Assembly: GCA_028288775.1 (NCBI GenBank)
Contig: JAQGHP010000455.1
Location: forward strand, 1-9,304
DNA length: 9,304 bases
Source: Phycisphaerales bacterium
Lineage (GTDB): Bacteria > Planctomycetota > Phycisphaerae > Tepidisphaerales > Tepidisphaeraceae
Direction of reading: 5' to 3'
The notes under the pieces were generated by a model. It made no database searches and was not told the origin of the DNA. It saw only the letters and a list, made by a program, of their open reading frames with translations. Of this stretch, positions 1-6,034 are shown piece after piece. How positions within the stretch are numbered: the first letter of the stretch is position 1; each line of letters starts with the position of its first letter. A program made the position numbers and the translations under genes.

Positions 1-2250
1 GTCGTTGGTGGTCAGGTGGAGGGCATAGAAGCCGGTCGCGGCGTTGTCCTTGGTGACCGAGCCCATGGTCACGGTCGTGCCGGTCAAGATACTACCATCA
101 TTGACGGTATTACCGGTGAGCTTGACGTCGTTGGCATAGACCGTCTTGAAGACCGGCGTCGGGGCCATCACGTCGCCAGCCGGGACGTATTCCGGGTTCA
201 TGAGATCGGTGCCACCAGACGTTGCTCCGGCAGACCACATGAGGTTTGCGCCCCAGCCGCCGCCACCATTGTTGAACTCATACTGAATGAGGTATTTATG
301 GCCGGCGGTGAAGAGGACGGGGGCACCGGTGGTGTCGACAACCGGGGCGACGTCAAACGGGCTTGGAATGCCACGGCTGGCGAAGATCTGGTTGTTGTTG
401 AGGGCAACGCCGGTCGGGTTACCATTGACGTCAAGGTGGGCCGCGTCCCAATAGACGACGTTGTTGCCGTCATCGCTGCCCAGATTGAAAGTGTAGTAAC
501 CGGTGACGGGGGCTTGGACATAGCCGACCCAACGGCCATCGAAGTTGTCGCCGGCCCCGCTGCCGGGATTGGCGAGAACCTGATTCGCGCCGGTGGCAAA
601 CCACTGCGCGGGGGAATTGGGGGGCGCGGTATTGTCGCCATTGGCACCAAAGGGCCCACCGATCGCGACAGGACCGGTCTCGACGCGTTGGAACCCGAGG
701 AGAGCGTTCGGGTCGTCCGCGGTGTGATGGTCTTGGCCGTCGCGGAAGCCGTAGTAGCTCGCGTCCCATCCGTCGCCGCTGCCAACGAAGACAGCCGGGG
801 AGGCGACGGAGTTCGAGACGACGTTACCGGGCGCTTCGGCGCCGGCCACGGAAGTAACCGTGTAGAAGTAACCCTGGCCGACAGCCAAGGCGGGAGCGGT
901 CGTGTCAGTAAAGGTCGCGAGGGTGGGGACGTTAATGGCGGTAAATACCGGGACATTAAAGGTTACGGGCGTGCCGGTCGGATTGCCATTGCCATCGTTG
1001 GTCGCGTAGCGCGACACGATATAGCCGCCGCTCGCGGAAGTTCCGGGATCCCAAGTGAGGGCGACAGAGCTGGTGCCCGTTCGCGACGCGGTGACGTGGG
1101 TGGGCGCCGGAATCGGGCCGTCGTTGGCGATGACACTACCCGACGAGTTGGAATCGCCGGTTCCATACCCGTTAATGGGAGTGACGCGATAGTTGTAAGT
1201 TGTGCCGTCAACGGCGGTATAATCGTTGTACGCGAAGGATGCGACGTTGTTGCCGGAATAGTCGGCGGTGACGGTGGCCAGCGTGCTGAAGGCGCCGAAG
1301 TTGGCTTGGCGTTCGATCAAGAAAGAATCGGCAGGGCCGACGATCGACCCACCACCGGTGGCATCCGAGACGACGTTGCTGGTCCAGGTGACCTGGTTTG
1401 CTCCATTGCCGGCAGTCGCATTGACATTCTGGACAGCCGGAAGAACGGAATAAACGTTCGCCTTCGGAATAATGGTGGGATTCGCCTGGCCGCTCGCCGG
1501 GCCGGACCACCCGAAGTTGGAACCCCAGCCGCCGCCACCATTTTGATAGGTGAAGACGACGTGGTAGAGCTGTCCAGCGGTGAAGGAGAACGCCGCGCCG
1601 CTGTTAGTATTGTTGTCTATCGCGTTTTTGGTGCCGTCATTGACGGGAAGCGTGGTGGATCCGACGACAAACGATTCGTTGTACGGGTTGCCAATACCGC
1701 GGCCAATCTGCATTTGCTGATCGACAGTGACCCAATTGGGGGCGGTGGGCGTGGCCGCGTTTTCGGCGGCGGCGGTGGTCTCGTCGATGGAGACCTGGAC
1801 GCCGTCGTCCGTGCCGACCGAGAAAGTCATGGTGCCGCTGTTGGGCACCAGGAGGTAGCCGTCATAGCGGATGGAGTAGTTGTTACCGCCGTTGAAACCC
1901 GGAACGCCGGGGGGGCCAAGGGGGTTGGAACCGGCCACGTTGATCGTGGGGGTGATTTTCGAAAAGACGGGCGTGGGGGTCATACCGCCATTGCCAAGGA
2001 GCCAATCATTGAGCGGATCGGCGCTGCCGGCGTTCTGGCTGCCGCCACCCTTATTGTTGTAGTAGGCGGATGTCCATCCATCGCCGGGACCTACCGGGGT
2101 GGGGTTGACGGTGGAGAGCATTTGCCGATTTTCAAGGCGCTCGTAGGTCGCGAGGCTGGCCCGGCGAACGGCTTCGAGCCGTGCGGCGCGGGACGCTCGG
2201 GACGAGCTGTGGGTCGAAACGGACGTGGTGGACTTTCTCCGACGCTGCAT
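1..2250 (-). CDS. LEPR-XLL-type surface/secreted protein with PA14-like and FN3 domains (3' end outside window)
   Basis: I translated the minus strand from the ATG at 2250-2248 and found 750 codons without a stop down to base 1, so the C-terminus is missing. Residues 1-36 are basic and Ser/Arg-rich. Residues 37-46 read ERLENRQMLS, matching the N-terminal LEPR-XLL motif of planctomycete extracellular proteins. A PA14-like domain spans about 57-255 (GDGWTSAYYN start, SVGTDDG near 144-150, GGGGWGSNFGWSG near 238-250). Two FN3-like domains follow at about 271-378 (YNYRVTPING) and 380-485 (YFYTVTSVAG). A second PA14-like domain covers about 491-690 (GDGWDASYYG, LGSDDG, GGGGWGANLMWS). A Thr/Val-rich stretch begins another domain at the edge. 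PA14 and FN3 domains commonly bind carbohydrate or mediate adhesion, so a cell-surface or secreted role is inferred. The start is fixed by GGAGG five bases upstream. An equally long open frame on the opposite strand is an antisense shadow. Confidence 0.88.
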   Translation of the reverse strand, partial: MQRRRKSTTSVSTHSSSRASRAARLEAVRRASLATYERLENRQMLSTVNPTPVGPGDGWTSAYYNNKGGGSQNAGSADPLNDWLLGNGGMTPTPVFSKITPTINVAGSNPLGPPGVPGFNGGNNYSIRYDGYLLVPNSGTMTFSVGTDDGVQVSIDETTAAAENAATPTAPNWVTVDQQMQIGRGIGNPYNESFVVGSTTLPVNDGTKNAIDNNTNSGAAFSFTAGQLYHVVFTYQNGGGGWGSNFGWSGPASGQANPTIIPKANVYSVLPAVQNVNATAGNGANQVTWTSNVVSDATGGGSIVGPADSFLIERQANFGAFSTLATVTADYSGNNVASFAYNDYTAVDGTTYNYRVTPINGYGTGDSNSSGSVIANDGPIPAPTHVTASRTGTSSVALTWDPGTSASGGYIVSRYATNDGNGNPTGTPVTFNVPVFTAINVPTLATFTDTTAPALAVGQGYFYTVTSVAGAEAPGNVVSNSVASPAVFVGSGDGWDASYYGFRDGQDHHTADDPNALLGFQRVETGPVAIGGPFGANGDNTAPPNSPAQWFATGANQVLANPGSGAGDNFDGRWVGYVQAPVTGYYTFNLGSDDGNNVVYWDAAHLDVNGNPTGVALNNNQIFASRGIPSPFDVAPVVDTTGAPVLFTAGHKYLIQYEFNNGGGGWGANLMWSAGATSGGTDLMNPEYVPAGDVMAPTPVFKTVYANDVKLTGNTVNDGSILTGTTVTMGSVTKDNAATGFYALHLTTND

Positions 2251-2255
2251 CGCTT

Positions 2256-2260
2256 CCTCC
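2256..2260 (-). promoter_or_regulatory. Shine-Dalgarno of the surface-protein gene
   Basis: On the minus strand GGAGG lies five bases before the ATG at 2250, within GGAGGAAGCG. It is the strongest ribosome binding site in the window and fixes the start just ahead of the basic N-terminus that leads to the LEPR-XLL motif. Confidence 0.8.
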
Positions 2261-2317
2261 GATCAAAGATATGAACCTGGCAGCGCCAAAAGCGGCACCA
2301 CCCACAGAGAACGCGGC

Positions 2318-2340
2318 GCGGACCGGATTACACCGGCCGC
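2318..2340 (-). other. GC hairpin in the leader of the surface-protein gene
   Basis: GCGG+CCGG pairs with CCGG+CCGC around a six-base loop, with one unpaired base in the 3' arm on the minus strand. It lies about 70 bases before the start codon and would be transcribed as part of the 5' leader. No U-tract follows, so it does not look like a terminator. Function unknown. Confidence 0.4.
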
Positions 2341-2450
2341 ATCACACTGTTCTCAAAATTCCGAAACCTACCGACGATTGACAACCGGAGCGGCCACGAG
2401 CCGTGCCGGGAAATGAGACAAAATTAAACAAACACTGATTCAGAAATGCC

Positions 2451-2537
2451 CTCTCGCCCAAGCTTCGCCAAAGCTTCTATCAGTCACACCCTTGAAGCTC
2501 GCCCGAGAGCAGAGAGGACCGGGTACTGAACTGATAG
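2451..2537 (-). ncRNA. Candidate structured 5' leader RNA (H-type pseudoknot)
   Basis: Read on the minus strand, four segments occur in the order A-B-A'-B'. A is CTATCAGT (2537-2530). B is CTCTCGGGCGAGCTTC (2509-2494). A' is ACTGATAG (2484-2477). B' is GAAGCTTGGGCGAGAG (2466-2451). A pairs with A' over 8 bp plus a wobble. B pairs with B' as 6 bp, a 2x2 GG/GG internal loop, then 8 bp including one G-U. The interleaved order is that of an H-type pseudoknot. An alternative hairpin (AAGCTT with AAGCTT, loop of about five bases, 2456-2475) would compete for the B' strand. The fold lies about 200 bases upstream of the surface-protein start, just after a candidate promoter. It matches no riboswitch family I can recognise. 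It could be a cis-regulatory leader, a small RNA or chance pairing. Confidence 0.4.
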
Positions 2538-2544
2538 TGGCCTT

Positions 2545-2574
2545 AGCATACCCCACACTGGCAACCTAACGCAA
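2545..2574 (-). promoter_or_regulatory. Candidate sigma70-like promoter for the surface-protein transcript
   Basis: On the minus strand a -35-like TTGCGT (2574-2569) and a -10-like TATGCT (2550-2545) are separated by 18 bases. A start about seven bases after the -10 would fall near 2538, at the first base of the pseudoknot. This would give a leader of about 290 bases. Consensus fit is moderate and planctomycete promoters are poorly defined. Confidence 0.35.
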
Positions 2575-2903
2575 CAAAAAAAAAGTAAATTCTGCTTTCA
2601 ACATATCTCTCCCTATGGCTACGCGGAGGCGGTGCAATTATTGCTTGTTTTCCAGCCCTTTCGATTTGTCCCGTACGCGGGGCGCGGTGCGGAATTTGGA
2701 GTGGCACCCAATAATACCCACGAAAATTCTGTTTTTCGGGACGCGCCGCCCGGGGCGAATGGTTGCAAGGAATAATATCGATATAACAATTCATCATAGA
2801 GGCGCTCGGGCGGATCAGCGGAGGGTTTTGCCCATAGTCGGGCGCGGAGGAGGGACCCAAGGTTGGCGCGGCACGGGGGTGCCGGTAAGATGGGGAGAGG
2901 ACC
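2575..2903. other. Intergenic stretch upstream of the Cys-rich gene
   Basis: No convincing gene was found here. Open frames on both strands are composition shadows with no family resemblance. Visible items are an A9 run at 2576-2584, a small palindrome GCAATTATTGC at 2634-2644, and an AT-rich island at about 2769-2800 containing the perfect palindrome ATATCGATAT (2775-2784), where a promoter for the plus-strand gene is most likely. A tight hairpin CGGCAC-GGGG-GTGCCG lies at 2869-2884, just before the ribosome binding site of the next gene. No -35/-10 pair with correct spacing could be assigned. Confidence 0.4.
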
Positions 2904-3320
2904 ATGGCTGGACCAGTGGACCCTAATATTCTGATCTGCCTGCAGTGCGATCGGCGACAAAAGAACTGCCGGGGTCCGTGCGCTTGCACGGTGGATGGGC
3001 AGGACATTTCCGTACATTTCAGGTCGGGCCAATGCCCTCTTGGGAAGTTTGTGAAGCAGGAAACGTCTGCAGCAGGGCAGATTGCCCACGGAGCGGCGGG
3101 CCTGGCGAAGGCGGCGCTGGGGATCAACCGGGCGGACGATGCGGCAATCGCCCGCCGGCAGGCGATCTGCAATGCGTGCCCGGAAGTGATTGTGACGCTG
3201 GGGATTAGGCGATGCAGGGTGTGCCGCTGTGTTTTGGCTGCCAAGACGGTGAATGCGGACGAAAAATGCCCGCTGGAAAAATGGGGGGTGGAGAACGTGA
3301 AGCGTGGGAATGAAACGTGA
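2904..3320 (+). CDS. Small protein with a duplicated cysteine (zinc-ribbon-like) module
   Basis: This 138-aa protein starts at an ATG preceded by GGGGAG with a six-base gap. Ten or more cysteines fall in two similar blocks. Block 1 is C12-x2-C15, C22-x3-C26-x-C28, then C44-PLGKF. Block 2 is C89-x2-C92, C104-x2-C107-x-C109, then C122-PLEKW. An Ala-rich, probably helical linker (about 55-88) joins them. The spacing suggests metal binding, with zinc more likely than iron-sulfur. Block 2 resembles short Cys-rich proteins often found in phage and prophage gene sets (CxxCP...CxxCxC...CPxGKW), but nothing else here is phage-like. There is no signal peptide or membrane segment. The last residues (about VKRGNET) are encoded by the downstream repeat, which also supplies the TGA stop, so the C-terminus may have been extended by repeat arrival. 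Biochemical role unknown. Confidence 0.75.
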   Translation: MAGPVDPNILICLQCDRRQKNCRGPCACTVDGQDISVHFRSGQCPLGKFVKQETSAAGQIAHGAAGLAKAALGINRADDAAIARRQAICNACPEVIVTLGIRRCRVCRCVLAAKTVNADEKCPLEKWGVENVKRGNET

Positions 3321-3411
3321 GACGTGGGAATGAAACGTGAAACGTGAAACGTGAGAAGACGCTGCTTGCCACGGTCTTCTCACGTTTCACGTTTCATCCC
3401 CATGTTTCACG
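3293..3411. repeat. GTGAAAC heptamer repeat with long inverted arms at a convergent junction
   Basis: The left part holds direct copies of GTGGGAATGAAACGTGA followed by three tandem GAAACGT heptamers. The right part carries the same unit inverted. The core arms 3338-3360 and 3374-3396 are perfectly complementary over 23 bp around a 13-base loop. Outside them, 3316-3339 matches the reverse complement of 3388-3411 at 21 of 24 positions, with one extra heptamer on the left. Similar GTGAAAC-type short tandem repeats occur between genes in many environmental bacteria. The TGA stops of both flanking genes lie inside the element. The RNA hairpin could end transcription from both sides, although no U-tract is present. 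Confidence 0.8.
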
Positions 3412-4255
3412 ACTTCCGGGGGAATTTGCGGTTCAGGAATTGGTAGCTCTTCTCGGCGGCAGTCTGGGGGTCTTCGGTGTGGGTATATAGCTCGACTGTC
3501 AGGAAGCGATCATAGTTAATCTGGGTAAGGGCGGTCTTGAGGGTGTCCCAATCAAAAGTGCCTTCGCCGGGGATCATGTGGTAGTGCTTGCGGCCGGGTA
3601 GGTCTTCCACATGCATGTTCCAGATCCGGCCCTGCAAGGTTTGCACCGCATCGCCGACCGATTCTCCGATTACGACACTATGGCCGATATCGAGGTTCGC
3701 CCCAAAACGGGGGTGGCCGAGGCGGTCGATCCATTCATGCAATTCGGCGACGTACTCCAGAAATAGCCCAGGTTCACATTCGATGCCGATGTTGATTCCC
3801 AAGGCGTCGGCGCGGTCGAGGATGGGCCGGATGGACTCGGCGAACTGCGTCGCGGCCTTCGCCGGCGGCATGCCGCCGAGGGTGCGGCCGCTGGTGATGC
3901 TGATGTTCTGGGCGCCGATCTGGCGGGCGAATTCCAAGGTCTTGACGATCATCGCGGCCCGGTCGGCCCGGTAGGCGGGGTTGGGGCTGATGAGGCTCGG
4001 CTCGAAGTAGGGTTCGGGGGGCGCGTGTTTCCAGTAGCCGAAGGAGCAGTTGGCGTTGACGTTGCTGACGGCGAGGCCGGTCTGGTCGAGAGCTTTGACG
4101 ACGGAAGCGACGAGCTGCGGGTTAATCAGCGGCGGATAGGCATGGGGCGTGTCCGCAAGGATTTCCACGCCATCGAAGCCGGCGGCTTTAATTCCCAGTA
4201 GAGCATCGGTGAGGGGGAAACGCGTGTAGGCGTTGGTGGAGAAGGCGAGCTTCAT
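3407..4255 (-). CDS. Sugar phosphate isomerase/epimerase family protein (xylose-isomerase-like TIM barrel)
   Basis: A 282-aa protein of the AP_endonuc_2/xylose-isomerase-like TIM-barrel superfamily, of normal length. It opens with a beta strand and helix (MKLAFSTNAY, then ALLGIKAAGFDGVEIL, about 19-33). Likely metal and active-site residues are E161 in IECEPG, D189 and H192 in NLDIGHS, H215 in NMHVED, E231 in IPGEGTFDW and E255 in TVELYTH, one set per barrel strand as in this superfamily. Members isomerise or epimerise sugars and inositols using a divalent metal, but the substrate cannot be read from sequence. It somewhat resembles the TIM-barrel proteins of Ebo metabolite-traffic clusters, yet no other ebo-type gene is present. 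It is a single cytoplasmic gene. No Shine-Dalgarno precedes the ATG. The TGA stop lies within the GTGAAAC element. Confidence 0.85.
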   Translation of the reverse strand: MKLAFSTNAYTRFPLTDALLGIKAAGFDGVEILADTPHAYPPLINPQLVASVVKALDQTGLAVSNVNANCSFGYWKHAPPEPYFEPSLISPNPAYRADRAAMIVKTLEFARQIGAQNISITSGRTLGGMPPAKAATQFAESIRPILDRADALGINIGIECEPGLFLEYVAELHEWIDRLGHPRFGANLDIGHSVVIGESVGDAVQTLQGRIWNMHVEDLPGRKHYHMIPGEGTFDWDTLKTALTQINYDRFLTVELYTHTEDPQTAAEKSYQFLNRKFPRKS

Positions 4256-4461
4256 TGGGGCCGAGTTTCGGGGAGCGGGCGGGGGAACGCAAGGGGCGCG
4301 GCCGGGGATGTAAATCTCAAATTTCAGAGTTCAGATTTTCGATCCGGATGACCTTCGGCGGCGGAGTTGGCTTTTCGTACTGGTGAATTGCAATCGACTT
4401 CGTGATATGCTCGGCGCTCAAATCGTTCGTCATTTCGTTTCCGCATCGGGGAGGTTTGGAC
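4256..4461. other. Divergent intergenic region with AAATCT/AGATTT inverted repeat
   Basis: This is the shared upstream region of the isomerase (minus) and methyltransferase (plus). At 4312-4338 an imperfect palindrome has AAATCT (4312-4317) facing AGATTT (4333-4338) around an AAATTTCAGA-like centre. It resembles the low-complexity intergenic AAATCTCAAATTTC repeats seen in many genomes and may be a remnant. No -35/-10 pair with acceptable spacing could be assigned in either direction. Confidence 0.4.
4448..4454 (+). promoter_or_regulatory. Shine-Dalgarno of the methyltransferase
   Basis: GGGGAGG lies seven bases before the ATG at 4462. It favours this start over an in-frame GTG at 4402, which has no such signal and would add 20 residues unlike the family. 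Confidence 0.75.
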
Positions 4462-5703
4462 ATGTCGGCAGCGCATTTGTACACGGAAAGCGATTCCGTG
4501 GTCGCACAGTATGAGAAGTGGTCGTACCCGGCGCCCGTGGACGACCTTTCCGATCCGTCGCTCGCGCGGTACGTGCAGAGCTTCGGGGTTCTGTCGAATC
4601 TCGCGCCGATCTATTGGCCCGGCGGGCGGGCGCGCGAGGACCGGGACGTATTGGTGGCCGGCTGCGGGACGATGGCGGGCGCGTGTTACGCGCATTTGAA
4701 CCCGCGCTGCCGCGTGGTGGGCATCGACATCAGCCGGGCCTCGCTGGCGCATGAGCAGAAGCTCAAGACGCGGCACAATCTTTCCAATCTCACCTTGCAC
4801 CAATGCCCGGTCGAGGACGTGGCGCAGCTGGGCGCGACGTTCGACTTTGTGGCGTGTCATGGCGTGCTGCACCACCTGCCGGAGCCGGTTGCGGGACTGC
4901 GGGCGCTGGGGGAAGTGTTGCGCCCCGATGGCGTGGTTGCGATCATGCTCTATGGGAAATACGGCCGGGCGCAGGTGTACCCATTCCAGGAGTTGTTCCG
5001 GATCATTGGGCTCGAGCAGGAGCCGGAGGACGTTGCGGTGGTGCGGCAGACGCTGGGCGCGCTGCCGGCCAATCACCCACTGCAGTTTTATCTCCGCTCC
5101 GCCACGGACCTGAAGGAAGACGTCGGTCTCGTGGACACGTTTTTGCATCGACGCGATATTGCCTATTCGGTGGCCGATTGCCTGGGCCTGGTGAAGGACG
5201 CGGGGCTTGCGTTTCAGGGGTGGGACCAGAATTATCATTACCATCCCGAGGGATTGTTCGCGGGCGCGCCGATGCTGCGCGAGCGGATCGAGCGGCTGCC
5301 GGAGCGGGAGATGTGGAAGGCGATGGAACTGGCGTCGGGGGCGCTGGGGATTCACTTCTTCCACGCGTGCCGGGCGGACCGCGATCCGTCCACGTACCGC
5401 GCGCCGTGGGATTCGCCGGCGCTGCTGGAGTGCGTGCCAATGTTCGCGGGAAGGCTGGCGAAAGGGGCATGGGCGGACGGGCGGCCGGCGTGGGCGATGG
5501 TGCGCGCGGGGCTGCCGCCGATCGCGCTGACCGAGGCGCAGGCGGCGACGGTTTCGCGGATCGACGGGCGGCGGACGGCGCGGGAATGTGTTGTTGGCGC
5601 GGGCGCTACGGGAGACCAAGCGGCGCTGCACGCGTTTGCGAAGAGCGTGTTCGGACTGCTGTGGCGAACGGGGTTTGGGGTGATGCGGCTGACGCCGCGG
5701 TAG
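4462..5703 (+). CDS. Class I SAM-dependent methyltransferase with long C-terminal extension
   Basis: 413 aa from the ATG chosen by its ribosome binding site. Residues 11-25 (QYEKWSYPAPV) form a family-type N-terminal segment. The Rossmann methyltransferase core runs from about 61 to 165. Motif I is VLVAGCGT (63-70), the acidic ribose-binding residue is D89 in GIDIS, VEDV (117-120) lies near the adenine site, HGVLHHLPEP (133-142) is motif IV-like and LRPDG (153-157) precedes the next strand. These are standard for Methyltransf_11/25-type enzymes. The C-terminal 240 residues include DTFLHRRDIAYSV and GWDQNYHY, seen in a group of long bacterial methyltransferases. The last 60 (IALTEAQAATVSRIDGRRT, about 354-372) look like a small helical PqqD/winged-helix-like domain. 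Substrate unknown; cytoplasmic. It is monocistronic, with its stop eight bases before a repeat element. Confidence 0.85.
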   Translation: MSAAHLYTESDSVVAQYEKWSYPAPVDDLSDPSLARYVQSFGVLSNLAPIYWPGGRAREDRDVLVAGCGTMAGACYAHLNPRCRVVGIDISRASLAHEQKLKTRHNLSNLTLHQCPVEDVAQLGATFDFVACHGVLHHLPEPVAGLRALGEVLRPDGVVAIMLYGKYGRAQVYPFQELFRIIGLEQEPEDVAVVRQTLGALPANHPLQFYLRSATDLKEDVGLVDTFLHRRDIAYSVADCLGLVKDAGLAFQGWDQNYHYHPEGLFAGAPMLRERIERLPEREMWKAMELASGALGIHFFHACRADRDPSTYRAPWDSPALLECVPMFAGRLAKGAWADGRPAWAMVRAGLPPIALTEAQAATVSRIDGRRTARECVVGAGATGDQAALHAFAKSVFGLLWRTGFGVMRLTPR

Positions 5704-5711
5704 AAGATCGA

Positions 5712-6017
5712 TTAACCACGAAGGCACGAAGGGGCGCTCGAAGTACCGCGACGCTCAAGCAATCGGAATATTTGTTGGACCGCCAAGACGCCAAGAAGAG
5801 AATTCATTTCAATGTAAGTTGGACGGCCGTGTCGGTTCCGCTCTGTCGGTCACCACGCGCGAACACGGGAATGTTCGGCGAAGCCGAACCTACAATGTCC
5901 TTCTTCCCTTGGCGCCTTGGCGGTTCAACTCTTCCGTCCCAACTTAAAAAGCGGAGATCCGCGCGCAGAATGTAGCAGGACGAACAGCCCTTCGTGTCTT
6001 CGTGCCTTCGTGGCTAA
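5712..6017. repeat. Nested inverted-repeat element filling a convergent junction
   Basis: The outer arms TTAACCACGAAGGCACGAAG (5712-5731) and its reverse complement at 5998-6017 match at 19 of 20 bases. Inner arms ACCGCCAAGACGCCAAG (5779-5795) and the inverted copy at 5908-5924 differ at one base. Between them is a small hairpin at 5873-5889. An extra CTTCGTGT copy lies at 5992-5999. These are well-known intergenic repeat sequences (CCACGAAG- and CGCCAAG-type) of planctomycetes and other environmental bacteria. No coding frame inside has gene-like character. The arrangement could be a small non-autonomous mobile element or a stack of independent repeats, and it could act as a two-way terminator between the flanking genes. 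Confidence 0.7.
5873..5889. other. GTTCGGC/GCCGAAC hairpin at the centre of the repeat element
   Basis: A perfect 7-bp stem with a three-base GAA loop, GTTCGGC-GAA-GCCGAAC, embedded in GGGAATGTTCGGCGAAGCC. It resembles REP-like single-hairpin repeats scattered between genes. It lacks a U-tract in both directions. Confidence 0.6.
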
Positions 6018-6034
6018 TCCCCCATTGATCGTGG

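Noticed and set aside
16..2274. 752-codon open frame on the plus strand
   Set aside because: It is exactly antisense and codon-aligned to the surface-protein gene, has Gly/Asp/Val-rich composition without domains, and no ribosome binding site. The minus-strand frame has clear PA14, FN3 and LEPR-XLL motifs and a good Shine-Dalgarno.
2763..2787. TTGCAA/TATAAC promoter for the Cys-rich gene
   Set aside because: Spacer is only 13 bases, too short for a sigma70 promoter; kept only as an AT-rich candidate area.
2615..2926. 103-codon plus-strand open frame in the intergenic region
   Set aside because: No ribosome binding site, no recognisable motif, and it overlaps the start of the Cys-rich gene in another frame. 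A small gene cannot be excluded, but nothing supports it.
2904..3320. Prophage remnant
   Set aside because: One half of the Cys-rich protein resembles phage-associated proteins, but there is no integrase, capsid, tail or attachment site in the window.
2619..3383. 254-codon open frame on the minus strand over the intergenic region and the Cys-rich gene
   Set aside because: Its N-terminus is translated repeat sequence (HVSRFTFH units), it has no family resemblance, and it overlaps the Cys-rich gene whose cysteine pattern is clearly selected.
3293..3411. CRISPR array
   Set aside because: Repeat units are contiguous heptamers and inverted copies without unique spacers of even length, and no cas gene is nearby.
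4388..4411. TTGCAA/TATGCT promoter for the methyltransferase
   Set aside because: Spacer is only 12 bases.
4402..4461. Upstream GTG start extending the methyltransferase by 20 residues
   Set aside because: No Shine-Dalgarno at the GTG, while GGGGAGG sits correctly before the ATG at 4462. The extra residues are not family-like.
4324..5727. 467-codon minus-strand frame and 390-codon plus-strand frame across the methyltransferase
   Set aside because: Arg/Pro/His-rich and Gly/Arg/Ala-rich shadows of a GC-rich gene. Only the 4462 frame shows SAM-binding motifs.
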